Origin: Stercorarius parasiticus
Lineage: Eukaryota; Chordata; Aves; Charadriiformes; Stercorariidae
Assembly (NCBI GenBank): GCA_013396915.1
Contig: VWZL01000351.1
Span: forward strand, 380,664-444,663
Length of the DNA stretch: 64,000 bases
Direction of reading: 5' to 3'
In this document: piece after piece, positions 12,367 through 21,262 of the stretch
How positions within the stretch are numbered: position 1 is the first letter of the stretch
Layout of the letters: the number at the start of each line of letters is the position of its first letter
The notes under the pieces: generated by a model
Told to the model about the DNA's origin: nothing
What the model saw: the letters and a program-made list of their open reading frames with translations, nothing else
Database searches by the model: none
Made by a program: the position numbers and the translations under genes

Positions 12367-14097
12367 TCTTTGGTGATCTTCAAAAAAAGCCTTCTCCTGA
12401 TGTCATCTTCTCTTCATTGGTTTTAAAAGGACTGAGGGTGTTAGCTTTTGGTTCATTGTAGGTGTGAATTTACTAGAAGAAATAGCAGCAGGGCGAGGAT
12501 GCAACTGCCTCCGTTTGCCCATAGCTCTTGCAGTTTTGCCTGATGAGGACCACATGTCCCCGGTGCAGCTCTCCCCTAGAGCCTAAATCCCCAAAACTGC
12601 ATGCAGGGAGGTGGAGAGAAACTGCTGCCCAGTGCAGCAGCAAGGGAATTAGTGCCTCTTGCTGGTCTATCCAAATACCGTGTCCCTACCCCCAGGGACA
12701 CATCTGTCATGCAGCCTGGCACGATGGAGGGGGCCTGCTTGCTCACAGTAGGGCTGTGGTGGCTCCTGGCCTGGGAATTGCACCTAAAAGAGATGTCTAG
12801 CAGAGGTTGACGTAAACTGTATGATCAACCCTGAAGTGATAGAAGGAGAGAAAAATGCAAGTATAATAGTAACATAATCCTACTAACTGCACTTTCTCTT
12901 GAGCTGGTAAGGGGACACCAATCAGACTAACCACTAAAAACCCATGAGGGTTTCATATATACAGAGTAAGTATATGTAATTGGGATTTACCGTGCTGGAA
13001 GTCTCACCCACTGCACATACATTTCATTTGCTTTAAGAGACCTAATTATTTCTCTATCTACAGTACAAAGAGACAGATTCTTAAGTGGGATAAAACTGAC
13101 AATTTCCGTGAGTGTGAACTTCATGGAATTTATAGTCCACACTTAAACAATAAATTACATCTGGTTTACCCTAGCTAACAGTAAATATGAAACATACACC
13201 TCCTGAAGCAAGGGAAATAAAAGTCCACTTCCCCACTCCTCCCAATTTAGGAAGTTTTTTTGACTTGATGCCTTAGTTCCATTTAAGTGCCAAGAACATG
13301 AAGTAATGTTGGCTTCTATTAATCTTGTTTTGGGGGGCATGACAGTTTTAATGGGAAAAGCTGATAAACATCAGTCTGTGAATATGGGAGTGGACTGTAA
13401 CATAAATACTCTTTTCCTGAATGGTCAAAATGAAAACATGAATGCCCAAGTCTGAGAGTTCTTAGTGTGAACAATGGTATGTGTATCCCTATATATATAT
13501 TCATGCACATCCACATGCATTTTATACATTCCATGGTGTTAAGGGAATATATTTTTCTTAAGGAATCACACTGTGCGGTGTTTGTCCTTGTCTTAGCTGC
13601 ATCCTGAACTAAAATAAAACTCGATGACCAGCACGAAGTTTTAACGCTGAAATGATCCCATTCTTCCCCTAATTGACAGGGCACACTTCATAAGGCTTAA
13701 AACCAACTTCCTGCAAGCCAGGCAGGGTGACTTGATAAGAAAGTGGAATTTAAGGCAATTAAGTGCAATCTGAGCCATGAGAATATGTTTGCAGACTGCA
13801 ATTGTACACCAGCTGTTTTCAATGACATTCCAGCCATACAATGAAGATTTTACAAACCGCATTTATTTAAGGGTTGAATTTTCTGCTGTGGGTTCATAAT
13901 ATGCTGTTTGGGGGACTGAGTGAATTCAAACTATGAATGGACATGGTGAGATGAATTACCATTAATGAACAGGAATCAGCTGCTCTTTGAGCAGGATATT
14001 ATGAGTTGAAATTGTCAGTGGAACACCTGATACTTGCTCTGTGACTTTTGTGAAAATGATATTTTAAAAATTAAGTTTACATTTTTAACATAAAAGT

Positions 14098-14157
14098 ATC
14101 TTTATCTATATATCTATGTCTATATCTATTTATAGATAAAGTGTGTGTATATATATT
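14098..14157. repeat. TCTATA-rich simple repeat with 11-bp inverted arms
   Basis: This is an AT/TCTATA-rich tract. CTTTATCTATA at 14100-14110 pairs perfectly with TATAGATAAAG at 14131-14141 across a 20-base loop, and GTGTGTGTATATATAT follows. Confidence 0.8.
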
Positions 14158-14754
14158 TCTATTTTGGGGTAAAGAAAATCAGGAACTCCTGTCCATACTT
14201 TATCAACTTTGTTCATTTTGGTCTCAACTGTGACATTTTTAGGTGTAGCTGTAGGATTTTGGATAGCAGAGACAAACTCTTTATGTCTCCCAAGAGTTCA
14301 CTAGACGTTGCAATTAAATGGGTATTAACAGCGCTGATGATGATACACATTTTAGCAAGCGAATAATGCTGCTGGTAAATCCTTTTCTTTTCCATTCACT
14401 TTTGTTTTCTTGAATTTTCTCTTGTGAAAATTCGTGGGATTTAATTTCTTTCTGGTAGGAAAGTCCTGAGTAAGGTGAAGAAAACCCAGAGAAAACGTTT
14501 GTCTCTTGTAGCTATAAATTGATAATACCATTTTTATGCCGGTGCTTAATGTCTTTTATGGTGATAGTGGGCAGTAATAGAAATACCTCTGGGGAAGATA
14601 AACGTTTGTGTTTTAAACAAGATAAAAATGAGATGTGTTGCGTTGTACTAGCGAAACAAAGGAAATGCAAAGGTTGTGGGAGTATTTGGTGTTGCTGTCC
14701 TCAGCCTTTGTTTTGTAAGAGCAAGAACAGAGAATTGAAGTAAACAAAATATTT

Positions 14755-14843
14755 GGACCTGATCCTGCAATTCCTACATGGGCAAAATTCCCAACAGTCT
14801 CAAGGGAAGTTTTGTTTGTGTTGGGAAAGCCGGATTTGGGCCC
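14755..14843. mobile_element. Ancient palindromic MITE-like repeat
   Basis: The element starts TGGACCTGATCCTGCAA, has a central GGCAAAATTCCC / GGGAAGTTTTG inverted core and ends GGATTTGGGCCC. The outer halves are diverged inverted copies of one another. This matches, from memory, an old amniote family of short palindromic elements with a TGACTTCAATGGGA-type centre, similar to what was named Chompy in crocodilians. The family name is tentative; the inverted structure is seen directly. Confidence 0.6.
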
Positions 14844-15378
14844 ATTGTTTCCAGTTAGGAACCAGACTTGTGTTTATTATCTCATGATAGACATCTAGTG
14901 TGCTCAGATTCCTCAGCTGGAGTCCCTGAATCTGGAAGAGTTAGCGAGTGCCTCGCTTTCCCCCTCTTGCAAGCGTAGCTAAGTTCCAGATGATCTCAAA
15001 CATCACTCTCTTCTGTAACGCTTAGTTTCCTGTGACACTTCGGCCTCACTCCGCCTGTTGGATTTAAAGGTCTTGGCTTTCAGCTTGCCTGTGCACAATA
15101 AGAACGGTAGTACCTTCTGCTTGCTTTCCTTTGGTATTAGTGTTTACACAAGACGAAGAGCAATCGGTGGACAGCAGGCCCAGTGCCTCCCTGCATGAGG
15201 TTGTCTTTGCAAGCATAAGCAATTCATCCAGGATAAAATTACTGACTGATGGTTGTGCAGTCAGTCAGTGACCTGTCTGTGAATGGAACCAAAGCGTCCT
15301 TGTTCCTCATCTGGAGGATTTTACCTGGGGACCCTTCTCCTGCTCTGAATGGTCTTTGAAGAAAAAAGTAAAAAAAAA

Positions 15379-15480
15379 ATCATAGAATAATGGGTTGACG
15401 AGGGAACTTGAGAGATATCTACGTCGACATCCCTGCCATACGGCAGGGTCAAATATAGCAAAGTCCTTCCTGATAGAGGA
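15379..15480 (-). mobile_element. CR1 LINE 3' end, antisense
   Basis: The start AATCATAGAATAATGGGTTG, then the ATCCCTGCCATACGGCAGGG block, then AAAGTCCTTCC correspond to the reverse complement of a CR1 3' tail and body. It is diverged. Its inner edge lies only about 60 bp before the acceptor of the activation-loop exon. Confidence 0.75.
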
Positions 15481-15507
15481 TTTTCTGTTGCATTAAGATA
15501 CTGTTAA

Positions 15508-15961
<454 letters not shown>

Positions 15962-16094
15962 GTTGACAGCTGGGCCCTTGGTGTATTGCTTTACACTCTG
16001 GTTTATGGAACGATGCCCTTTGATGGCTTCGATCACAAAAATCTCATCAGGCAGATCAGCAGTGGAGAATATCGTGAGCCAACACAGACCTCAG
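15962..16094 (+). CDS. NUAK1: NUAK1 coding exon: kinase C-lobe alpha-F to alpha-G (residues ~234-277)
   Basis: The exon is 133 bp: 44 codons plus the first base of an Asp codon that finishes in the next exon (phase 1). It is bounded by TATTACAG and TCAG|GTATAA. It starts [11 protein letters not shown], the alpha-F helix with its conserved D-x-W, and continues through MPFDG and the alpha-G region with [11 protein letters not shown]. Residues agree with NUAK1 almost throughout; TQTS here is TQPS in the human protein as I recall it. Confidence 0.97.
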
Positions 16095-17179
16095 GTATAA
16101 AAAAGGAGTGAGGGCTGAGTACTGAGCTGACAGGAGTTCAGAATGGAGGGTTTGCCCAGCCCCTTCCAGCATGTTTTGGTGTCATATTAGAATGACGAAG
16201 AAAAAAAATCTCTCGTTCCCCTACTGACTTCATCTGCTATCAATTCCCATCTGGGTACAGCATTTACCAAAAGCCCTTTTGAAATGAAAGTTTTATAGCA
16301 CATATATTTTATTGCCTTGGGGAAGCTGTAACAGGCTCTTTTAACTAGATGTATGACAGTGGAAGGTCTGTTAGCTATTGCAAGTGGAATTGTTCAGACA
16401 AGCTGTAAACCGATACAGGATACTGGTACAGATCAGTCCTCTAACTACACTGTGGTATATCACAAGCAGAGAGAAGATGAATTGTCAGAGTGGCGCAGTC
16501 TCTTATCCAAGAACGCAGGCCAAAATCTGAGTTAATGCCAGTATGTTCGCATTTACTTCTACTTAGAGGAGAACACATTAACCAGTCACCTGACAGAAGA
16601 GCATCAACTAAGTCTGGGTCATTGATTATAATGGCTCCTTCCAGCCTTAAACATCTATGTATATATTATATTTAAATGAATATTTATCTTGGATCATTTG
16701 TTTGCCATCCCTTTCAGTTTTCTGCCTTCTTGCTCTCTTTATGAAAATATACCTTTAAAATATACGGAAGGCTACACTGTTTATGGAAAAAGTAAATACA
16801 AAATCAATAATGTGTGGATCATTTAAAATATCCTAATTCCCCTTTGTTTTCCTCTAAGTTTTGTGATTATTAGAGATGGTAGGTTGGTCACTTCCTTCAG
16901 TAGTATGGAACTATTCACTGACTAATATGGTACAAATATTAATTTCTTTGGTAACCCAGTGTACATTTCCCAGAGTGAATAATTTTCTTTTCATCAGAAG
17001 TCGTTCTCAAATGCATTTTCAGATATTGACTGATGCCCAAAGCATTGACCCCTTTCAGTTATTCTGTAGTAAGAAGCATTATTTTTGCTCATTTGACTGG
17101 CTTCACATTTCAATTTTAAACTGAGAAAACCAAGAGTGCCCATATTCTAAATATTGTATATTCCATTCTTTGTCCATAG
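16095..17179 (+). other. NUAK1: NUAK1 intron (phase 1), 1.09 kb
   Basis: The intron runs from GTATAA to TTGTCCATAG. It contains one probable old CR1 3' end near 16606-16665. No other exon is seen. Confidence 0.92.
16606..16665 (+). mobile_element. Probable old CR1/L3 3' end
   Basis: The stretch ATGGCTCCTTCCAGCCTTAA followed by ACATCTATG resembles the ending AGGTCCCTTCCAGCC-TAACATTCTATG of ancient CR1/L3 elements. It is short and diverged. Confidence 0.5.
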
Positions 17180-18333
17180 ATGCTCGTGGTCTTATCCGAT
17201 GGATGCTGATGGTAAACCCTGAACGCCGAGCAACCATTGAAGACATTGCCAACCACTGGTGGGTTAACTGGGGCTACAAGAGTAGTGTTTGTGACTGCGA
17301 TGCCATGAGGGACTCTGAGTCCCCATTGCTGGCAAGGTTCATTGATTGGCATCACCGATCTACTGGCCTCCAACCAGAGACTGATACCAAAATGAAGTGC
17401 CTTTCTAAGCCCAAAGGTCCTGAGGTCACACTAGAGAGACAGAGGTCTCTGAAAAAATCAAAAAAGGAAAATGACATTGCACAGTCCATCCAGGAAGGAG
17501 GAGCTGAAAATGCATCCAAACCCACCTCCAAGAGACCCAAAGGCATCCTGAAGAAAAGGAGCAACAGTGAACATCGATCTCACAGTGCAGGTTTCATCGA
17601 AGGAGTGGTCAGCCCAGTGTTACCCTCTGCTTTTAAGCTGGAGCAAGAGTTATGTAGGACTGGCGTAGCCATTAAAAGTGTTGTGGAGGGAGAGGTAGCG
17701 GGCAAATATGGCACTAAGCAGTCTTCACTAATGCCAAAAAAAGGAATCTTAAAGAAGACTCAGCAGAGGGAGTCCGGCTATTACTCCTCTCCAGAACGAA
17801 GTGAATCTTCTGAACTCTTGGACAATAATGATGAGACAGTAAACAGTGACACTTCTCCAGGGGTCACAGAGCCATCCAGAAATGGGTCTTACAGCCATTC
17901 CTGCAGGCGTAAGGGCATCTTGAAACATAACAGCAAGTATTCTACCAGCAGCACTGAATCTGCTTTGATTAGCCCTGACACACCAACGCTGGAGGCCATG
18001 GAAGAAGTTGTCCTGCCTGGGGATGCATTACCTCGAAGTTATAGTCGTCCTTCCAGCGTGATTAGTGATGACAGTATTTTGTCTAGTGACTCCTTTGATT
18101 TACTGGATTTGCAAGAGAACAGGCCAGACAGACAGAGGATACGGAGCTGTGTCTCTGCTGAAAATTTCCTCCAGATCCAAGACTTCGAAGGACTTCAGAA
18201 CCGCCCACGGCCACAGTATCTAAAACGTTATCGTAACCGTCTGGGGGACAGCAGTTTTTCCCTTCTCACAGACATGGATGATGTGACTCAGGTCTACAAG
18301 AAAGCCCTAGAGATCTGCAACAAGCTCAACTAG
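17180..18333 (+). CDS. NUAK1: NUAK1 last coding exon: end of kinase domain and regulatory C-terminus (residues ~278-661)
   Basis: The exon starts with the last two bases of an Asp codon after TTGTCCATAG and ends at the TAG at 18331-18333, giving 383 full codons. It finishes the kinase C-lobe (DARGLIRWMLMVNPERRATI...HWWVNWGY, to about residue 306). The rest is a Ser-, Lys- and Arg-rich disordered tail. Three GILK motifs (about residues 399-402, 466-469, 523-526) are the NUAK1 docking sites for the PP1-beta/MYPT1 phosphatase. ESGYYS at about 475-480 matches the reported beta-TrCP degron. RQRIRS ends at S600, an AKT-type RxRxxS site. The tail ends DMDDVTQVYKKALEICNKLN. With the other exons the visible part equals human residues 121-661 in length. 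Two SP-type positions recalled in the human tail (around 445 and 455) are not kept here. Confidence 0.98.
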
Positions 18334-18347
18334 CAGAGGGAAGATGG

Positions 18348-18354
18348 AAAGGGA
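18348..18354 (+). promoter_or_regulatory. NUAK1: miR-204/211 seed match (7mer)
   Basis: AAAGGGA complements bases 2-8 of miR-204/211, just after the stop codon. The first ~15 nt of a UTR are usually poorly targeted, so this site near the stop may be weak. Confidence 0.35.
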
Positions 18355-18643
18355 GGGAAGGGAGTAGTTCTGTGTACCTTTATGATGGAGTAAGCCAGGT
18401 CACTGATTTGCTGACAATGGTAGGTTTTGCTTCAAAGGACCTGACTATACCTACTTAGCTGAACTCCTAGTAAAGTAGCCCCAAAGCCATCTCACACTTC
18501 TCGTAATTTTGTGTCCTCAAAATATTACCTACCTTACCAGAGCAAAACCTTTGGTCTTTGTATGTGTGGCGTAAGCACATCAGGATCTAGCAGACAAAAG
18601 CATCAAGATTTAGTGGCTCAGAGTCAAAGCTAGACAGAATTAA

Positions 18644-18651
18644 AACTGGAA
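18644..18651 (+). promoter_or_regulatory. NUAK1: miR-145 seed match 1 (8mer)
   Basis: AACTGGAA is a full 8-mer site for the conserved miR-145 seed. It lies next to the possible early poly(A) signal ATTAAA, so it would fall outside a transcript ended there. Confidence 0.45.
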
Positions 18652-18825
18652 GTGAGGGACACACGTTTTGAGAGGTTTGTAATTCATCTTAGATTAGCTT
18701 TATCGAGGGATGAGCTGAATTCTTCAAGTCAATTTTCGATGTCTTTTAGAAAGAGAACCTTTATTTTCCCCTGAAGTTATTCATCTGGATACAGGCATTG
18801 CACATTGGGAATCTTTAGCTTGCAT

Positions 18826-18870
18826 TATGCAGGAGGCCAGGCTAGGTGGTCACCATGGTCCCTTCCACTG
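18826..18870 (+). mobile_element. Old CR1/L3-type 3' end inside the 3' UTR
   Basis: TGCAGGAGGCCAGGCTAGGT followed by GGTCACCATGGTCCCTTCCA corresponds to the ancient CR1/L3 ending TGCAGGAGGTCAGACTAGAT-GATC-TAATGGTCCCTTC. The fragment is in the same sense as NUAK1 and is diverged. Confidence 0.6.
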
Positions 18871-19077
18871 GGGTCACCTGAGAGGTTCTGAACGCATTCT
18901 GGGACAGACAATTTGAGAGACTCACCCCAGAATAACCTCACATGGTGTATGTGGGCAAGTGGTGGAGCAGGCATTCAGATCTGGCCCCTCCCACAGCTGT
19001 TGCTCTTCAGGGAGCAGGAGGCCCTAAAATTGTTTCTGACTACCACTCATACCAGCAAAAACAGTCACAGAAATTAT

Positions 19078-19085
19078 AAAGGGAA
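19078..19085 (+). promoter_or_regulatory. NUAK1: miR-204/211 seed match (8mer)
   Basis: AAAGGGAA is a full 8-mer site. I recall reports that miR-211/204 represses NUAK1 in mammalian cells; whether this position is the homologous site is unknown. Confidence 0.45.
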
Positions 19086-19129
19086 CTGAAAGGAATGGAT
19101 GTTATCGGCAGCTAAATGACCTTTTAAGG

Positions 19130-19137
19130 CATTTCAA
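19130..19137 (+). promoter_or_regulatory. NUAK1: miR-203 seed match 1 (8mer)
   Basis: CATTTCAA complements bases 2-8 of miR-203 with A opposite base 1. It lies 45 nt after the miR-204 8-mer, a spacing that could allow cooperative repression or not, as it is at the outer limit. Confidence 0.4.
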
Positions 19138-19711
19138 CCCATGTGTTCAATTTGTGACTCCTTCAAAATGGCCAGCCAGATGAATGCCCAGACAAAGATG
19201 GATCTAACAAAGGGTCTCAAGGGTTAACTGACCCTCCAATCTAGAGTTCAGTCGCTGTCAGCAAATTGTGCCACCTTGCCATTAGCTTGTAGTATTTGAG
19301 GGTGACAGGTAGTTTGCGACCAGAACGTTAGATAAGGAAAAGGTTGTAGCATGTAGGAAATGGATAGAGGTCAGAAAGTTAGTGGGAAGATGCCTTTCTC
19401 CAAATGAAAATGTTTCTAGGTAGGTAGTAATGGAACAGAAAGAATTGAGCGATGAAATGATAATGGTAGATTTGATAACAGAGTTTGCGTAAAATTGCAG
19501 GCCTCTCTCTTTATAGTGTAGCTGGTACTGCGTGTGCAATGGTACCAGTTTGAAAAAAAACCCGAGAAGGATACGTGTTTGTGTTCTCAGACATATCTTA
19601 ACTATTCAGACTGAAGGCTTCAACTCCCATAAAGGTACCACATGGGTCTACTGGATTACCTGAATGTAAGCCTATGTCAGAAAGGCACTGTGTGTTTGAC
19701 GGGCCTGGGCA

Positions 19712-19719
19712 AACTGGAA
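19712..19719 (+). promoter_or_regulatory. NUAK1: miR-145 seed match 2 (8mer)
   Basis: AACTGGAA lies 11 nt before a miR-203 seed match (CATTTCA at 19730-19736), so the two sites are close neighbours. Confidence 0.45.
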
Positions 19720-19729
19720 TCTTCAGGCC

Positions 19730-19736
19730 CATTTCA
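19730..19736 (+). promoter_or_regulatory. NUAK1: miR-203 seed match 2 (7mer)
   Basis: CATTTCA followed by G is a 7-mer site adjacent to the second miR-145 match. Confidence 0.35.
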
Positions 19737-19904
19737 GTCTCATTTCTGTGAGCACATAGCCCCTGGCTTTCTTGGAGGTGCACTGGTGCGAATAAGTGGC
19801 AGGCTTCAGCCTATGATGTCAGATGATCCACAGCTGCAAAATTTAATGTCTACATGCATAGCCAGAGCAGAGGAGCACGGGGCAAGCTCTGTTCTCACTC
19901 CTGC

Positions 19905-19945
19905 CCTGTAACTGGAATTGAAAGCAGAATTTGGCCCACTGTGTC
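19905..19945 (+). mobile_element. Ancient interspersed repeat remnant in the 3' UTR
   Basis: CTGTAACTGGAATTGAAAG followed by CAGAATTTGGCCCA resembles the widespread amniote repeat ending GTGTAACTGAGAGCAGAATTTGGCCC. The third miR-145 seed match lies inside it. Confidence 0.4.
19910..19917 (+). promoter_or_regulatory. NUAK1: miR-145 seed match 3 (8mer)
   Basis: AACTGGAA occurs within sequence that looks derived from an old repeat, so the site may have arisen by repeat divergence. Confidence 0.4.
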
Positions 19946-20204
19946 CCAAATCCTAGAGATCACACGGAAATGGAATAGAGTTCCTCTGGCGATTCCCTGG
20001 GAACTGGGGATAACGCCGTAAATCATTGGCATCTGGGGCAGGGAGCTATTTCACTTGCAGATTCCTTGTTCAGTGTATCATGGTACTCGAGTCTGCCGGT
20101 TCCTCCTAAAAATCAACCGGGCTACCTAGCATAAAGATGAATGAGCTTGAATTTCCTAAATCAGTTAATCTGCCTCTACGGAAAACCTTTACTTATTGTG
20201 AAAC

Positions 20205-20280
20205 ACTGGACCAAATTTGGCCCTGGAGTACACGGCATCAATACCATGAAATCTTATGAGAGATGTGCTCTCAGGCAGTC
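20205..20280 (+). mobile_element. Ancient interspersed repeat remnant in the 3' UTR
   Basis: GACCAAATTTGGCCCTGG followed by AGTACACGGCATCAATACC resembles the old amniote motif GGCCAAATTCTGCCCTGGGTTACACCGGTGTAAAT. Similarity is partial and only in the first half. Confidence 0.35.
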
Positions 20281-20564
20281 AAGTGAAATGTGGCTCATTG
20301 TCCATTTGCTCAGGAAGGGCAACTGCAGGTCATTTCTCTACAGATGTGTACCTCTCTGTATGATATTCAGACGTCCCATCTTCTCACAGGCCCTGCATGT
20401 GCTCTTTTAGCCCATCCCAAATGAACGCCCGGTTTTGGAGTGTATTGAGTTGACAAGTTTGCTGTGGTGCATTTTAAAACACCTCGTCATAGTCTCCACG
20501 GCCTTTCTGAAACAAGGATGTGCTTTGCAGCCGTGGCTTTTAACTCGTGCCCCGGAGCATGAGA

Positions 20565-20665
20565 GCCAGATCCTCAGCTGGTGTAAATCAGCGCCGTCCC
20601 CTTGACATGATGGAGCATCACTTTGGTGGGGTTACGCTGATTGATGCCTTCCCTGCAGATCTGGC
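20565..20665. mobile_element. Ancient palindromic MITE-like repeat in the 3' UTR
   Basis: GCCAGATCCTCAGCTGGTG then TAAATCAGCG at the left is mirrored by CGCTGATTGATGCC...GCAGATCTGGC at the right, around a CTTGACATGATGGAG centre. This is the recognisable AGATC-CAGCTGGTGTAAATCAGC palindromic repeat of amniote genomes. In the mRNA it could fold into a hairpin of about 100 nt. Confidence 0.7.
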
Positions 20666-20833
20666 ACTAAACCTTGAATGGATTTATAGAGGTTTCAGGA
20701 CGAAGGGAAGGGCACTCAGCCGGCCGTGGCAGGGAAGTGAGGAGCACCCCAAAAGCTTGTATCTCCCGAGGCTTTTGCCCAGGCCTGCTCCCTTGTGTAC
20801 AAATGTGAAGGAGTGAGTGACTGCTTGCTGCCA

Positions 20834-20841
20834 AACTGGAA
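20834..20841 (+). promoter_or_regulatory. NUAK1: miR-145 seed match 4 (8mer)
   Basis: AACTGGAA lies just upstream of a small 11-bp tandem repeat in the distal UTR. Confidence 0.45.
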
Positions 20842-20858
20842 ATGTTACGTAGGGATTT

Positions 20859-20899
20859 ACTGGCATGTTACTGGCATGTTACATGTTTACTGGCATGTT
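20859..20899 (+). repeat. 11-bp tandem repeat ACTGGCATGTT, three copies
   Basis: Two copies are adjacent (20859-20869, 20870-20880) and the third (20889-20899) follows after the spacer ACATGTTT. The spacer creates TGTTTAC at 20884-20890, a miR-30 seed match. Confidence 0.85.
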
Positions 20900-20929
20900 A
20901 TCATTCCTAGAAGAGAAGAAAAAAAAAAA

Positions 20930-21260
20930 ACTTGACTGCACATTGTTATTATTAGTGTTGTGATTTTTATTTAATTTTTTTGTAATACAAAGTTGACTTT
21001 TTTATTTGAATTTGTCTTTTTTTTTTTTATTTATTGGTCTGAAAGCCATTTCAAAGGTATAATAATATATTTGGTGTAATTTAATTGGTGCAACATTATT
21101 TTACAGCTCCAGCCAAAATTGTTTGGTGTTATTTTTTGGTTTTTTGTTTTTTTCTCCCAATCCTTGGTTGGTTTGAGCTCTACGAGGCACACAGGGGAAA
21201 ACGCTGGATAATCACCCAAAGTGTTTGTATTTTTAATCTGATACTGTTTTTTATTAAATA
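20930..21260 (+). other. NUAK1: U-rich distal 3' UTR segment
   Basis: Several long T runs, TTATTTAATT, and a run TTTTGTTTTTTTCTCCC make this stretch strongly AU-rich, a likely landing zone for ELAV/HuR-type proteins. Between runs, ATAATATATTTGGTGTAATT and the following bases look evolutionarily kept, which is typical next to a major poly(A) site. Confidence 0.6.
21047..21054 (+). promoter_or_regulatory. NUAK1: miR-203 seed match 3 (8mer)
   Basis: CATTTCAA is a second full miR-203 8-mer, in the AU-rich distal UTR, a context that favours microRNA action. Confidence 0.45.
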
Positions 21261-21262
21261 AA
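21257..21262 (+). terminator. NUAK1: NUAK1 poly(A) signal AATAAA
   Basis: The signal is canonical, with probable cleavage about 15-25 nt downstream near 21280. A T/C-rich downstream element (TCTCTCTTTCTCTCTCCC region) starts at about 21286. Confidence 0.8.

Noticed and set aside
17352..17564. Minus-strand frame opposite the last NUAK1 exon
   Set aside because: Shadow of the real coding exon.
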